Positions 39,601-51,600 of a stretch of 64,000 bases of DNA are shown here, piece by piece; position 1 is the first letter of the stretch, and every line of letters begins with the position of its first letter. A program made the translations under genes and the position numbers. The notes below the pieces were generated by a model. The model was not told where the DNA came from, searched no databases, and saw only the letters and a program-made list of their open reading frames with translations. The stretch is from Arenicola marina (lineage: Eukaryota > Annelida > Polychaeta > Arenicolidae). The DNA lies in contig OZ025258.1 of NCBI GenBank assembly GCA_964019135.1, forward strand, positions 2,790,001-2,854,000. The letters are read 5' to 3'.

Positions 39601-42600
39601 AGACTAAGGCAGGACGTAGGCGATAGGGGACTCAGGAAGGACGTAGGCGATAGGGGACTAAGGCAGGACGCTGGCGATAGGGGACTAAGGCAGGACGTAG
39701 GCGATAGGGGACTAAGGAAGGACGTAGGCGATAGGGGACTAAGGCAGGACGCTGGCGATAGGGGACTAAGGCAGGACGTAGGCGATAGGGGACTAAGGAA
39801 GGACGTAGGCGATAGGGGACTAAGGAAGGACGTAGGCGATAGGAGACTAAGGAAGGACGTAGGCGATAGGGGACTAAGGAAGGACGTAGGCGATAGGGGA
39901 CTAAGGAATGACGTAGGCGAAAGGAGACTAAGGCAGGACGTAGGCGATAGGAGACTAAGGCAGGACGTAGGCGATAGGGGACTAAGGAAGGACGTAGGCG
40001 ATAGGAGACTAAGGCAGGACGTAGGCGATAGGGGACTAAGGCAGGACGTAGGCGATAGGGGACTAAGGAAGGACGTAGGCGATAGGGGACTAAGGAAGGA
40101 CGTAGGCGATAGGGGACTAAGGCAGGACGTAGGCGATAGGGGACTAAGGCAGGACGTAGGCGATAGGGGACTAAGGAAGGACGTAGGCGATAGGAGACTA
40201 AGGCAGGACGTAGGCGATAGGGGACTAAGGAAGGACGTAGGCGATAGGGGACTAAGGCAGGACGTAGGCGATAGGGGACTAAGGAAGGACGCTGGCGATA
40301 GGGGACTAAGGAAGGACGTAGGCGATAGGGGACTAAGGCAGGACGTAGGCGATAGGGGACTAAGGAAGGACGTAGGCGATAGGGGACTAAGGCAGGACGT
40401 AGGCGATAGGGGACTAAGGCAGGACGTAGGCGATAGGGGACTAAGGAAGGACGTAGGCGATAGGGGACTAAGGAAGGACGTAGGCGATAGGAGACTAAGG
40501 CAGGACGTAGGCGATAGGAGACTAAGGCAGGACGTAGGCGATAGGGGACTAAGGAAGGACGTAGGCGATAGGAGACTAAGGCAGGACGTAGGCGATAGGG
40601 GACTAAGGCAGGACGTAGGCGATAGGGGACTAAGGAAGGACGTAGGCGATAGGGGACTAAGGAAGGACGTAGGCGATAGGGGACTAAGGAAGGACGTAGG
40701 CGATAGGGGACTAAGGCAGGACGTAGGCGATAGGGGACTAAGGAAGGACGTAGGCGATAGGGGACTAAGGCAGGACGTAGGCGATAGGGGACTAAGGAAG
40801 GACGTAGGCGATAGGGGACTAAGGCAGGACGTAGGCGATAGGAGACTAAGGAAGGACGTAGGCGATAGGGGACTAAGGCAGGACGTAGGCGATAGGGGAC
40901 TAAGGAAGGACGTAGGCGATAGGGGACTAAGGCAGGACGTAGGCGATAGGAGACTAAGGCAGGACGTAGGCGATAGGGGACTAAGGAAGGACGCTGGCGA
41001 TAGGGGACTAAGGAAGGACGCTGGCGATAGGGGACTAAGGAAGGACGCTGGCGATAGGGGACTAAGGAAGGACGTAGGCGATAGGGGACTAAGGCAGGAC
41101 GTAGGCGATAGGGGACTAAGGAAGGACGCTGGCGATAGGGGACTAAGGAAGGACGTAGGCGATAGAGGACTAAGGCAGGACGTAGGCGATAGGGGACTAA
41201 GGCAGGACGTAGGCAATAGGGGACTAAGGCAGGACGTAGGCGATAGGGGACTAAGGAAGGACGTAGGCGATAGGGGACTAAGGAAGGACGTAGGCGAAAG
41301 GAGACTAAGGCAGGACGTAGGCGATAGGAGACTAAGGCAGGACGTAGGCGATAGGGGACTAAGGAAGGACGTAGGCGATAGGAGACTAAGGCAGGACGTA
41401 GGCGATAGGGGACTAAGGCAGGACGTAGGCGATAGGGGACTAAGGAAGGACGTAGGCGATAGGGGACTAAGGAAGGACGTAGGCGATAGGGGACTAAGGC
41501 AGGACGTAGGCGATAGGGGACTAAGGCAGGACGTAGGCGATAGGGGACTAAGGAAGGACGTAGGCGATAGGAGACTAAGGCAGGACGTAGGCGATAGGGG
41601 ACTAAGGAAGGACGTAGGCGATAGGGGACTAAGGCAGGACGTAGGCGATAGGAGACTAAGGAAGGACGTAGGCGATAGGGGACTAAGGCAGGACGTAGGC
41701 GATAGGGGACTAAGGAAGGACGTAGGCGATAGGGGACTAAGGCAGGACGTAGGCGATAGGGGACTAAGGCAGGACGTAGGCGATAGGGGACTAAGGCAGG
41801 ACGTAGGCGATAGGGGACTAAGGCAGGACGTAGGCGATAGGGGACTAAGGAAGGACGTAGGCGATAGAGGACTAAGGAAGGACGTAGGCGATAGGAGACT
41901 AAGGAAGGACGTAGGCGATAGGGGACTAAGGCAGGACGTAGGCGATAGGGGACTAAGGAAGGACGTAGGCGATAGCGGACTAAGGCAGGACGTAGGCGAT
42001 AGGGGACTAAGAAAGGACGTAGGCGATAGGGGACTAAGGCAGGACGTAGGCGATAGGAGACTAAGGCAGGACGTAGGCGATAGGAGACTAAGGCAGGACG
42101 TAGGCGATAGGGGACTATAGCAGGACGTAGGCGATAGGGGACTAAGGAAGGACGTAGGCGATAGGGGACTAAGGCAGGACGTAGGCGATAGGAGACTAAG
42201 GAAGGACGTAGGCGATAGGGGACTAAGGAAGGACGTAGGCGATAGGAGACTAAGGCAGGACGTAGGCGATAGGAGACTAAGGCAGGACGTAGGCGATAGG
42301 GGACTAAGGCAGGACGTAGGCGATAGGAGACTAAGGCAGGACGTAGGCGATAGGGGACTCAGGAAGGACGTAGGCGATAGGGGACTAAGGCAGGACGCTG
42401 GCGATAGGGGACTAAGGCAGGACGTAGGCGATAGGGGACTAAGGAAGGACGTAGGCGATAGGGGACTAAGGCAGGACGCTGGCGATAGGGGACTAAGGCA
42501 GGACGTAGGCGATAGGGGACTAAGGAAGGACGTAGGCGATAGGGGACTAAGGAAGGACGTAGGCGATAGGAGACTAAGGAAGGACGTAGGCGATAGGGGA

Positions 42601-45600
42601 CTAAGGAAGGACGTAGGCGATAGGGGACTAAGGAATGACGTAGGCGAAAGGAGACTAAGGCAGGACGTAGGCGATAGGAGACTAAGGCAGGACGTAGGCG
42701 ATAGGGGACTAAGGAAGGACGTAGGCGATAGGAGACTAAGGCAGGACGTAGGCGATAGGGGACTAAGGCAGGACGTAGGCGATAGGGGACTAAGGAAGGA
42801 CGTAGGCGATAGGGGACTAAGGAAGGACGTAGGCGATAGGGGACTAAGGCAGGACGTAGGCGATAGGGGACTAAGGCAGGACGTAGGCGATAGGGGACTA
42901 AGGAAGGACGTAGGCGATAGGAGACTAAGGCAGGACGTAGGCGATAGGGGACTAAGGAAGGACGTAGGCGATAGGGGACTAAGGCAGGACGTAGGCGATA
43001 GGAGACTAAGGAAGGACGTAGGCGATAGGGGACTAAGGCAGGACGTAGGCGATAGGGGACTAAGGAAGGACGTAGGCGATAGGGGACTAAGGCAGGACGT
43101 AGGCGATAGGGGACTAAGGCAGGACGTAGGCGATAGGGGACTAAGGCAGGACGTAGGCGATAGGGGACTAAGGCAGGACGTAGGCGATAGGGGACTAAGG
43201 AAGGACGTAGGCGATAGAGGACTAAGGAAGGACGTAGGCGATAGGAGACTAAGGAAGGACGTAGGCGATAGGGGACTAAGGCAGGACGTAGGCGATAGGG
43301 GACTAAGGAAGGACGTAGGCGATAGCGGACTAAGGCAGGACGTAGGCGATAGGGGACTAAGAAAGGACGTAGGCGATAGGGGACTAAGGCAGGACGTAGG
43401 CGATAGGAGACTAAGGCAGGACGTAGGCGATAGGAGACTAAGGCAGGACGTAGGCGATAGGGGACTATAGCAGGACGTAGGCGATAGGGGACTAAGGAAG
43501 GACGTAGGCGATAGGGGACTAAGGCAGGACGTAGGCGATAGGAGACTAAGGAAGGACGTAGGCGATAGGGGACTAAGGAAGGACGTAGGCGATAGGAGAC
43601 TAAGGCAGGACGTAGGCGATAGGAGACTAAGGCAGGACGTAGGCGATAGGGGACTAAGGCAGGACGTAGGCGATAGGAGACTAAGGCAGGACGTAGGCGA
43701 TAGGGGACTCAGGAAGGACGTAGGCGATAGGGGACTAAGGCAGGACGCTGGCGATAGGGGACTAAGGCAGGACGTAGGCGATAGGGGACTAAGGAAGGAC
43801 GTAGGCGATAGGGGACTAAGGCAGGACGCTGGCGATAGGGGACTAAGGCAGGACGTAGGCGATAGGGGACTAAGGAAGGACGTAGGCGATAGGGGACTAA
43901 GGAAGGACGTAGGCGATAGGGGACTAAGGCAGGACGTAGGCGATAGGGGACTAAGGAAGGACGTAGGCGATAGGAGACTAAGGAAGGACGTAGGCGATAG
44001 GGGACTAAGGAAGGACGTAGGCGATAGGGGACTAAGGAAGGACGTAGGCGAGCCTCCCAAGGACACTACCTGGATTCAGCCTGACAAAAGTACCAAGACA
44101 TTGCTTTAACTGAGACCAGCATTGCGAGGGAGCGAGACTGACCAGGAGTTGACGGCCTCGAAGTCGTACAGATTCCGACAGTCTTGCTCGTCCCCGTCCT
44201 CGTAGTTTTGTCTGGGCAGGGCTGGCCGCTTCAGCGCCTGCAGCTCGGCCTGCTTCAACTGCTGGCTCTCCAGCCACGCGTTGGCCCCCTCCGACCGGCC
44301 ACCCTCCGACCGGCCAGCCTCTAACCGGCCAGCCTCTAACCGGCCAGCTTCTAACCGGCCAGCCTCCAACCGGCCAGCCTCCAACCGGCCAACCTCAGGT
44401 CGGCCAGCCTCAGGTCGCACGTTTTCCAACCGTCCCGGTTCCTCGGATCTTACGACTTCCGATCTCAAGGGCTCGGGCCGCCCTTCCGTCCGGCCCCCTT
44501 CGGGACGCACCCCTTCCATCCGCCCCCCTTCGGGCCGCCCGCCCTCGGGCCGCCCGCCCTCGGGCCGCCCCACTTCGAGCCGCCCAATCTCGGCTGTGGG
44601 GCCCCCGCTCCCCGCCACCGGAAACGATTCCACTTTTGTGGCGCCACCCAGCGGCGGGGGTTTGACGCAGGCATCCGCAGAGTTGACATGCGCGCCGGCA
44701 ACGGTCCCTGACGTGGTCCCGGGGGCAGCGTCCGGCCCCGTGCCGCCGGCCGACGCGCTGGGCGCACCGCCGCCGCCAGTCTTAGCCGGCCCGCCGCATC
44801 CGGGGGTAGAGCCGTTAGGGGTGGCGTTTGTGGGCGTGGCGCCCCCGCCGGCTGATCCGGACGCGCACGCGGGGCCGCCATTGGAACTCAGTTCAGTGCT
44901 GCCACCCAGCCCCGCGCCAGCGACGGGGGCCGCGGCCTCCTGCCCCTCTGGGTGCAGGGTCCCGCTGGCCCCCAGGTCCTTCTCGCTCGCCTTGGCGGGC
45001 GGCGGGTGCGGACTCAACGTCGGCATGGTGGGGTCCCCGTTCTGACTGAGCGACGGTTGGATTTGAGGCACCACAAGCGGGGACGGGGCCGCCGAGTGGG
45101 GCGAGTCGGGTCCCTGGTCGCACGGCGCCCCGCTGCCACCACTGCTGGTGTTACCGCTGCTGTTGCTGGACGTGCCGGTGGCACTGCCACTGCTGCCCAC
45201 CCCGGAGCCGCCAGCGCCACCCAGGCCGGCGGCGCACCCCGGCCCTCCGCCGCCGCCGCCGCCCGGGCCTCCTGCCTGGTGGGCTGAGGACGCCCGGTTG
45301 TTGATGAGGGTGGCCAGCGTGATACGTTGCATCATGTAGTCCACATCCTCCTGCAGAATCTCGTTGCTGAGCGTGGAGCGGCGGTGGAAGGGCGCGGGGC
45401 CGCGGGGGTGCCTCCATTTGGACTCCTTCTCCGCCTTCTCGCCCTTAGGGTGCTTGGCGGACGAGGGCCCCAGGCCGGCCTTGTTCTGGCCGCCCCCCGA
45501 CCGACCCTTGCCGGACCGTGACCTGAAACACCAACAGTACCCGCCCCCATTTAACAGAACGCTCACATCGTCACAAAGCTTATTGCGCCCCAGACAGGAG

Positions 45601-48600
45601 GCTCAGTGGAGTCAGTGTGCCCGGACCTCTCCGTACTCAGCAGTAGCACAGGTGGGCGTGCCGCAGCGTACCGCAGCGTACCGCAGCGTACCGCAGCGTA
45701 CCGCAGCGCCATCGACAGAACGCGCTCGTCAACGATCGCGATTCGGTACGACGTGACCCTGAAGAGAGGGGCGATAACCCCTAAATACCTATGCCCAATA
45801 CTTCTTAAGTTCGTAATAAGTATTCAGATTTGCACATAGTTGGTGTATAGAGTCGTTCCATAGCGTGGTCGCCGTTCGCCGTGAGTGTTGGCGTTACAGA
45901 ACACAGCCCTGGGCTAACATAGGGAAAGCTCGTACGCGCCACATATACACTTCTCATTTTATCCAATACACTATCGTAAGAAATCCCGCCCTTAATCCCC
46001 TCTACCAAATGCTGGCAACATTCAGTTGCCTAGGCGAAGGCACCTACAAGGTACACTAGGCGAAGGCGCCTACCAGGTTCCCTAGGCAAAGGCACCTACC
46101 AGGTACCCTAGGCAAAGGCACCTAAAAGGCCCCTACCAGGTACCCTAGGCAAAGGCACCTACAAGGCACGCTAGGTGAAGACACCTACAAGGCACGCTAG
46201 GCGAAGGCACCTACAAGGCACGCTAGGTGAAGGCACCTACAAGGCACGCTAGGCGCAGGCACCTACAAGGCACGCTAGGCGAAGGCACCTACAAGGCACG
46301 CTAGGCGAAGGCACCTACAAGGCACGCTAGGCGAAGGCACCTACAAGGCACGCTAGGCGAAGGCACCTACAAGGTACCCTAGGCGAAGGCACCTACAAGG
46401 CACGCTAGGCAAAGGCTTATGACGGAGGCTCACTGCGGACAGCGCGGTGATGGGCTTACTTGGAGCAGGAACACGGGTTCTTGTGCATCGGATCACCGTA
46501 GTCCCAGGAGGCGGCCGTGGCGGGGTCCTTGGGCGGGCCGCCCCCCTCGCTCGCCTGCTGACTCGCCGAGCTGGACTGTCGACTGTAGCATACATACAAA
46601 ACACATGTCAAACACACATATAGTTAATTAGAGGATAAGGCGTTATCGTATCATCATACAGTTGAGTTGTGTTGGTTGTGTCTCATACACCCAGGGTCTA
46701 CCAGCGCGTCACCGCCGTGAGGCTTCATCTAGTAGACTACAACAGTCTCTTTGGCCAACAGGTCACGTGGTAAGCCAATCTCTGGCGTTATGAGCTCAAC
46801 AGTATACAGTTCATTTTATACTTAAAAGGAGAAATTCTGTAAAACGTGAGGTACAAAAGCTGTTAGCCACATAAGAACGGAGAAAGCCCGGGTGATGGGG
46901 GGTGTATGTTTACCTTTGTAGATAGAGACCGCTGGCCACTGTGCCGTCCTGCCAGGCTTTCTCCAGCAGCCGACTGCCCACCCAGCTACAGGCCTCGCCG
47001 TCCATACCAGGCTCCAGGGTGGTCGCGCCCCCGTACCGCAGCGAGGCGGCGGCCGCCCCCGCCCCGCCCGGCGCCGGGACCCCCTTGCGAGCCGCCACCA
47101 CCTCCCCGGGGCGACCCATGGCGGCGGAGGCCAGGGGCGGGGACGTGACGGGGATGACCGGGGGCAGGCCGGCGCTGCCCGGGCTGGGGGCCCCCATGCC
47201 CAGCGCCCCCGAGGCCACGGCCGTGCCATGCTGACGCAGCAGCTCAGCCTCGACGTCCCCAGACATGAGGACGAAGCTGGTCGGGTACTTCATCCGGACA
47301 CCCGCTGCCAACACAACACAGGAGCGGATTGAAACAGCACCACAAGTAAAAGTCAATTACTTTTGGAACCAGACACTTGAAAGAAGCTTGAGAGAAGTTT
47401 GTATATTCAAAGCCTAAGGCCGATTACAATAATTTAAATGGCCAGGAACACTTGACAACCGTTGTTGTCATACTGTAGTTGTCGAGAGAGGGCTGATGAC
47501 GTACCGACGACCACCTCGACGGCTGGCGGCAGGTGAGCCGGGTCGCCATAGACACCGTCCCGACTCTCCCAGTTGGGGAGAACGTAGAACTGGCGCCACT
47601 CGTCCATGGCCTGCAGGGTGGCGGGGTCCGTCTCCCGGTAACTCTGACCCGTCAGGGTGCCCGCCAAACCGTAGGGGGCCAGCAACACTGCAACATCCAC
47701 ACACGCTCTACACCCCCGTCACACCAGGCGCCCGACCATCAAGGCAACAGGCCAACACAGTAATTAAACAGGTCAACACAGTAATTACACAGGCTAACAC
47801 AGTAATTAAACAGGCAAACAGAGTAATTAAACAGGCAAACAACACTTACTCACAACTATAAGGCGATTCCTCGGTTAAAGTAACTTTCGTCGATTTGAAA
47901 CTGATCAACGCATTTTGCCAGCAGCTGGGCGGGCGAGTTTGTACAAAACCGGGGGTGGCGAGGTCGGGGAAGGGTTTGGGGGAGGGAGGGAGGGGGGGGG
48001 GGTACCCTACCTGGAACGCCCTGCTGGCCAACCTGTGTGGCGATGGAGAGGTGCTGGGGGTGGAGGGTACGCAGGGGCGGGTGCTGGCGAACGTCGATAC
48101 TGGCGCACACCGTGCTCTCGCCATGGAGGAAGAACGAAAACCGGATCGACAAGTGCGAACTGGAACTAAAACCCAACGACAAAAAGAAACATCTTATATG
48201 TAAGCCACCAACATTGCAATGGTAATAGTAACACTTGGAACCTTACATACAACAATGGATGCGACGTGTGTCACGTGTACAGGAAAGCCGCAACATCAAG
48301 GTCTTATCACTGGCGAGGCGTCGATCTTGTCACTGACAGGCAGGGGCAGATCCAGCAGACAAATCCAGTGGCAGTCACAAGCTGGCGTCGAGATCCAGGG
48401 ATTTGAGATTTGAGAGGGGGGGGGGGGGGGGGCGATCCACTTTGGATTTTTGAATTCTTACGACCGGGAAGGAGGGGGGAACCCCTGTGACCCCCCCCCC
48501 CCTATTGGATCCGTGCCTGGACAGGTCATATCGATAAGGTTAACTGTGAGGTTTTGTTTGGAGACCCATACGGGTGCTTGAGCACATTATGAAGGTGATA

Positions 48601-51600
48601 GGATCCCTCAGACATTGCTGTTGTTCATTCACGGTCACTGTCCTTGTGTCGGGTAGTAGGTAGGTGTGTTGCTTTAAGGACGCGGTCATGGTGTGTTCTG
48701 GGAAGAGTCGAGGGTGGCGCGGCAGACTGCACCGACCGCCCAGGGTCTTACCTTTTGTCGGTCAGGCCTCCGGTGGAAGAGGTACCGAAGTGGCTGTACG
48801 GCTGTACGAACCACTTGCCCAAACGGACGAAGTTTTGTGACAGGAGACATCTGGAGACATACAGGTAACATCAATGCAAGTAACGGCCAGTTACACAATA
48901 TGGCTACACAATACCATAGTCTTTCTAACGTAATGATGTCTCAACTAACAGCCATCTCCCTAGTCTCATCGCCTTCCCAGTCTCTCCCATCTCCCTAGTC
49001 TCCCCGCCTTCCCAGTCTCTCCCATCTTCCTAGTCTCATCGCCTTCCCAGTCTCTCCCATCTTCCTAGTCTCCCTGCCTTCCCAGTCTCTCCCATCTTCC
49101 TAGTCTCCCTGCCTTCCCAGTCTCTCCCATCTCCCTAGTCTCCCCGCCTTCCCAGTCTCTCCCATCTTCCTAGTCTCCCCGCCTTCCCAGTCTCTCCCAT
49201 CTCCCTAGTCTCTCCGCCTTCCCAGTCTCTCTCATCTTCCTAGTCTCATCGCCTTCCCAGTCTCTCCCATCTTCCTAGTCTCTCCGCCTTCCCAGTCTCT
49301 CCCATCTCCCTAGTCTCACCGCCTTCCCAGTCTCACCGCCTTCCCAGTCTCCCCGCCTTCCCAGTCTCTCCCATCTCCCTAGTCTCCCCGCCTTCCCAGT
49401 CTCTCCCATCTCCCTAGTCTCATCGCCTTCCCAGTCTCTCCCATCTTTCTAGTCTCCTCGCCTTCCCAGTCTCTCCCATCTTCCTAGTCTCATCGCCTTC
49501 CCCATCTTCCTAGTCTCCCCGCCTTCCCAGTCTCTCCCATCTTCCTAGTCTCCCTGCCTTCCCAGTCTCACCGCCTTCCTAGTCTCATCGCCTTCCCAGT
49601 CTCTCCCATCTTCCTAGTCTCCCTGCCTTCCCAGTCTCTCCCATCTTCCTAGTCTCCCTGCCTTCCCAGTCTCTCCCATCTCCCTAGTCTCCCCGCCTTC
49701 CCAGTCTCTCCCATCTTCCTAGTCTCCCCGCCTTCCCAGTCTCTCCCATCTTCCTAGTCTCACCGCCTTCCCAGTCTCTCCCATCATCCTAGTCTCCCCG
49801 CCTTCCCAGTCTCTCCCATCTTCCTAGTCTCCCCGCCTTCCCAGTTTCTCCCATCTTCCTAGTCTCCCTGCCTTCCCAGTCTCACCGCCTTCCCAGTCTC
49901 TCCCATCTCCCTGGTCTCCCCGCCTTCCCAGTCTCTCCCATCTCACTAGTCTCCCCGCCTTCCCAGTCTCTCCCATCTTCCTAGTCTCATCGCCTTCCCA
50001 GTCTCTCCCATCTCCCTAGTCTCCCCGCCTTCCCAGTCTCTCCCATCTTCCTAGTCTCCCCGCCTTCCCAGTCTCTCCCATCTTCCTAGTCTCATCGCCT
50101 TCCCAGTCTCTCCCATCTTCCTAGTCTCCCCGCATTCCCAGTCTCTCCCATCTTCCTAGTCTCCCCGCCTTCCCAGTCTCTCCCATCTTCCTAGTCTCAT
50201 CGCCTTCCCAGTCTCTCCCATCTTCCTAGTCTCCCCGCCTTCCCAGTCTCTCCCATCATCCTAGTCTCCTCGCCTTCCCAGTCTCACCGCCTTCCTAGTC
50301 TCCCCGCCTTCCAGTCTCTCCCATCTTCCTAGTCTCCCCGCCTTCCCAGTCTCTCCCATCTTCCTAGTCTCATCGCCTTCCCAGTCTCACCGCCTTCCTA
50401 GTCTCCCCGCCTTCCCAGTCTCTCCCATCTTCCTAGTCTCCCCGCCTTCCCAGTCTCTCCCATCTTCCTAGTCTCATCGCCTTCCCAGTCTCTCCCATCT
50501 TCCTAGTCTCCCCGCCTTCCCAGTCTCTCCCATCTTCCTAGTCTCCCCGCCTTCCCAGTCTCTCCCTTCTTCCTAGTCTCCTCGCCTTCCCAGTCTCACC
50601 GCCTTCCTAGTCTCCCCGCCTTCCCAGTCTCTCCCATCTCCCTAGTCTCCCCGCCTTCCCAGTCTCTCCCATCTTCCTAGTCTCCCCGCCTTCCCAGTCT
50701 CTCCCATCTTCCTAGTCTCCCCGCCTTCCCAGTCTCTCCCATCTTCCTAGTCTCCTCGCGTTCCCAGTCTCTCCCATCTTCCTAGTCTCCCCGCCTTCCC
50801 AGTCTCTCCCACCTTCCTAGTCTCATCGCCTTCCCAGTCTCTCCCATCTTCCTAGTCTCCCCGCCTTCCCAGTCTCTCCCATCTTCCTAGTCTCCCCGCC
50901 TTCCCAGTCTCTCCCATCTTCCTAGTCTCCTCGCCTTCCCAGTCTCACCGCCTTCCTAGTCTCCCCGCCTTCCCAGTCTCTCCCATCTCCCTAGTCTCCC
51001 CGCCTTCCCAGTCTCTCCCATCTTCCTAGTCTCACCGCCGTCCCAGTCTCTCCCATCTTCCTAGTCTCCCCGCCTTCCCAGTCTCTCCCATCTTCCTAGT
51101 CTCCCCGCCTTCCCAGTCTCTCCCATCTTCCTAGTCTCACCGCCTTCCCAGTCTCTCCCATCTTCCTAGTCTCCCCGCCTTCCCAGTCTCTCCCATCTTC
51201 CTAGTCTCATCGCCTTCCCAGTTTGTCCCATCTTCCTAGTCTCCCCGCCTTCCCAGTCTCTCCCAACTTCCTAGTCTCCCCGCCTTCCCAGTCTCTCTCA
51301 TCTTCCTAGTCTCACCGCCTTCCCAGTCTGTCCCATCTTCCTAGTCTCCCCGCCTTCCCAGTCTCTCCCATCTTCCTAGTCTCATCGCCTTCCCAGTTTC
51401 TCCCATCTTCCTAGTCTCCCCGCCTTCCCCATCTTCCTAGTCTCACCGCCTTCCCAGTCTCTCCCATCTTCCTAGTCTCACCGCCTTCCCAGTCTCTCCC
51501 ATCTCCCTAGTCTCATCGCCTTCCCAGTCTCTCCCATCATCCTAGTCTCCCCGCCTTCCCAGTCTCTCCCATCTTCCTAGTCTCACCGCCTTCCCAGTCT

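Noticed and set aside
35856..44066. 2,736-codon open frame on the minus strand (Leu/Ser/Pro repeats)
   Set aside because: It is the 27-bp array read in a stop-free frame. It lies wholly inside intron 7, is out of phase with both neighbouring exons and has no non-repeat coding part.
44281..45045. 254-codon plus-strand frame rich in Pro/Ser/Arg
   Set aside because: Antisense shadow of GC-rich exon 7, which carries conserved MED13 motifs in the minus frame.
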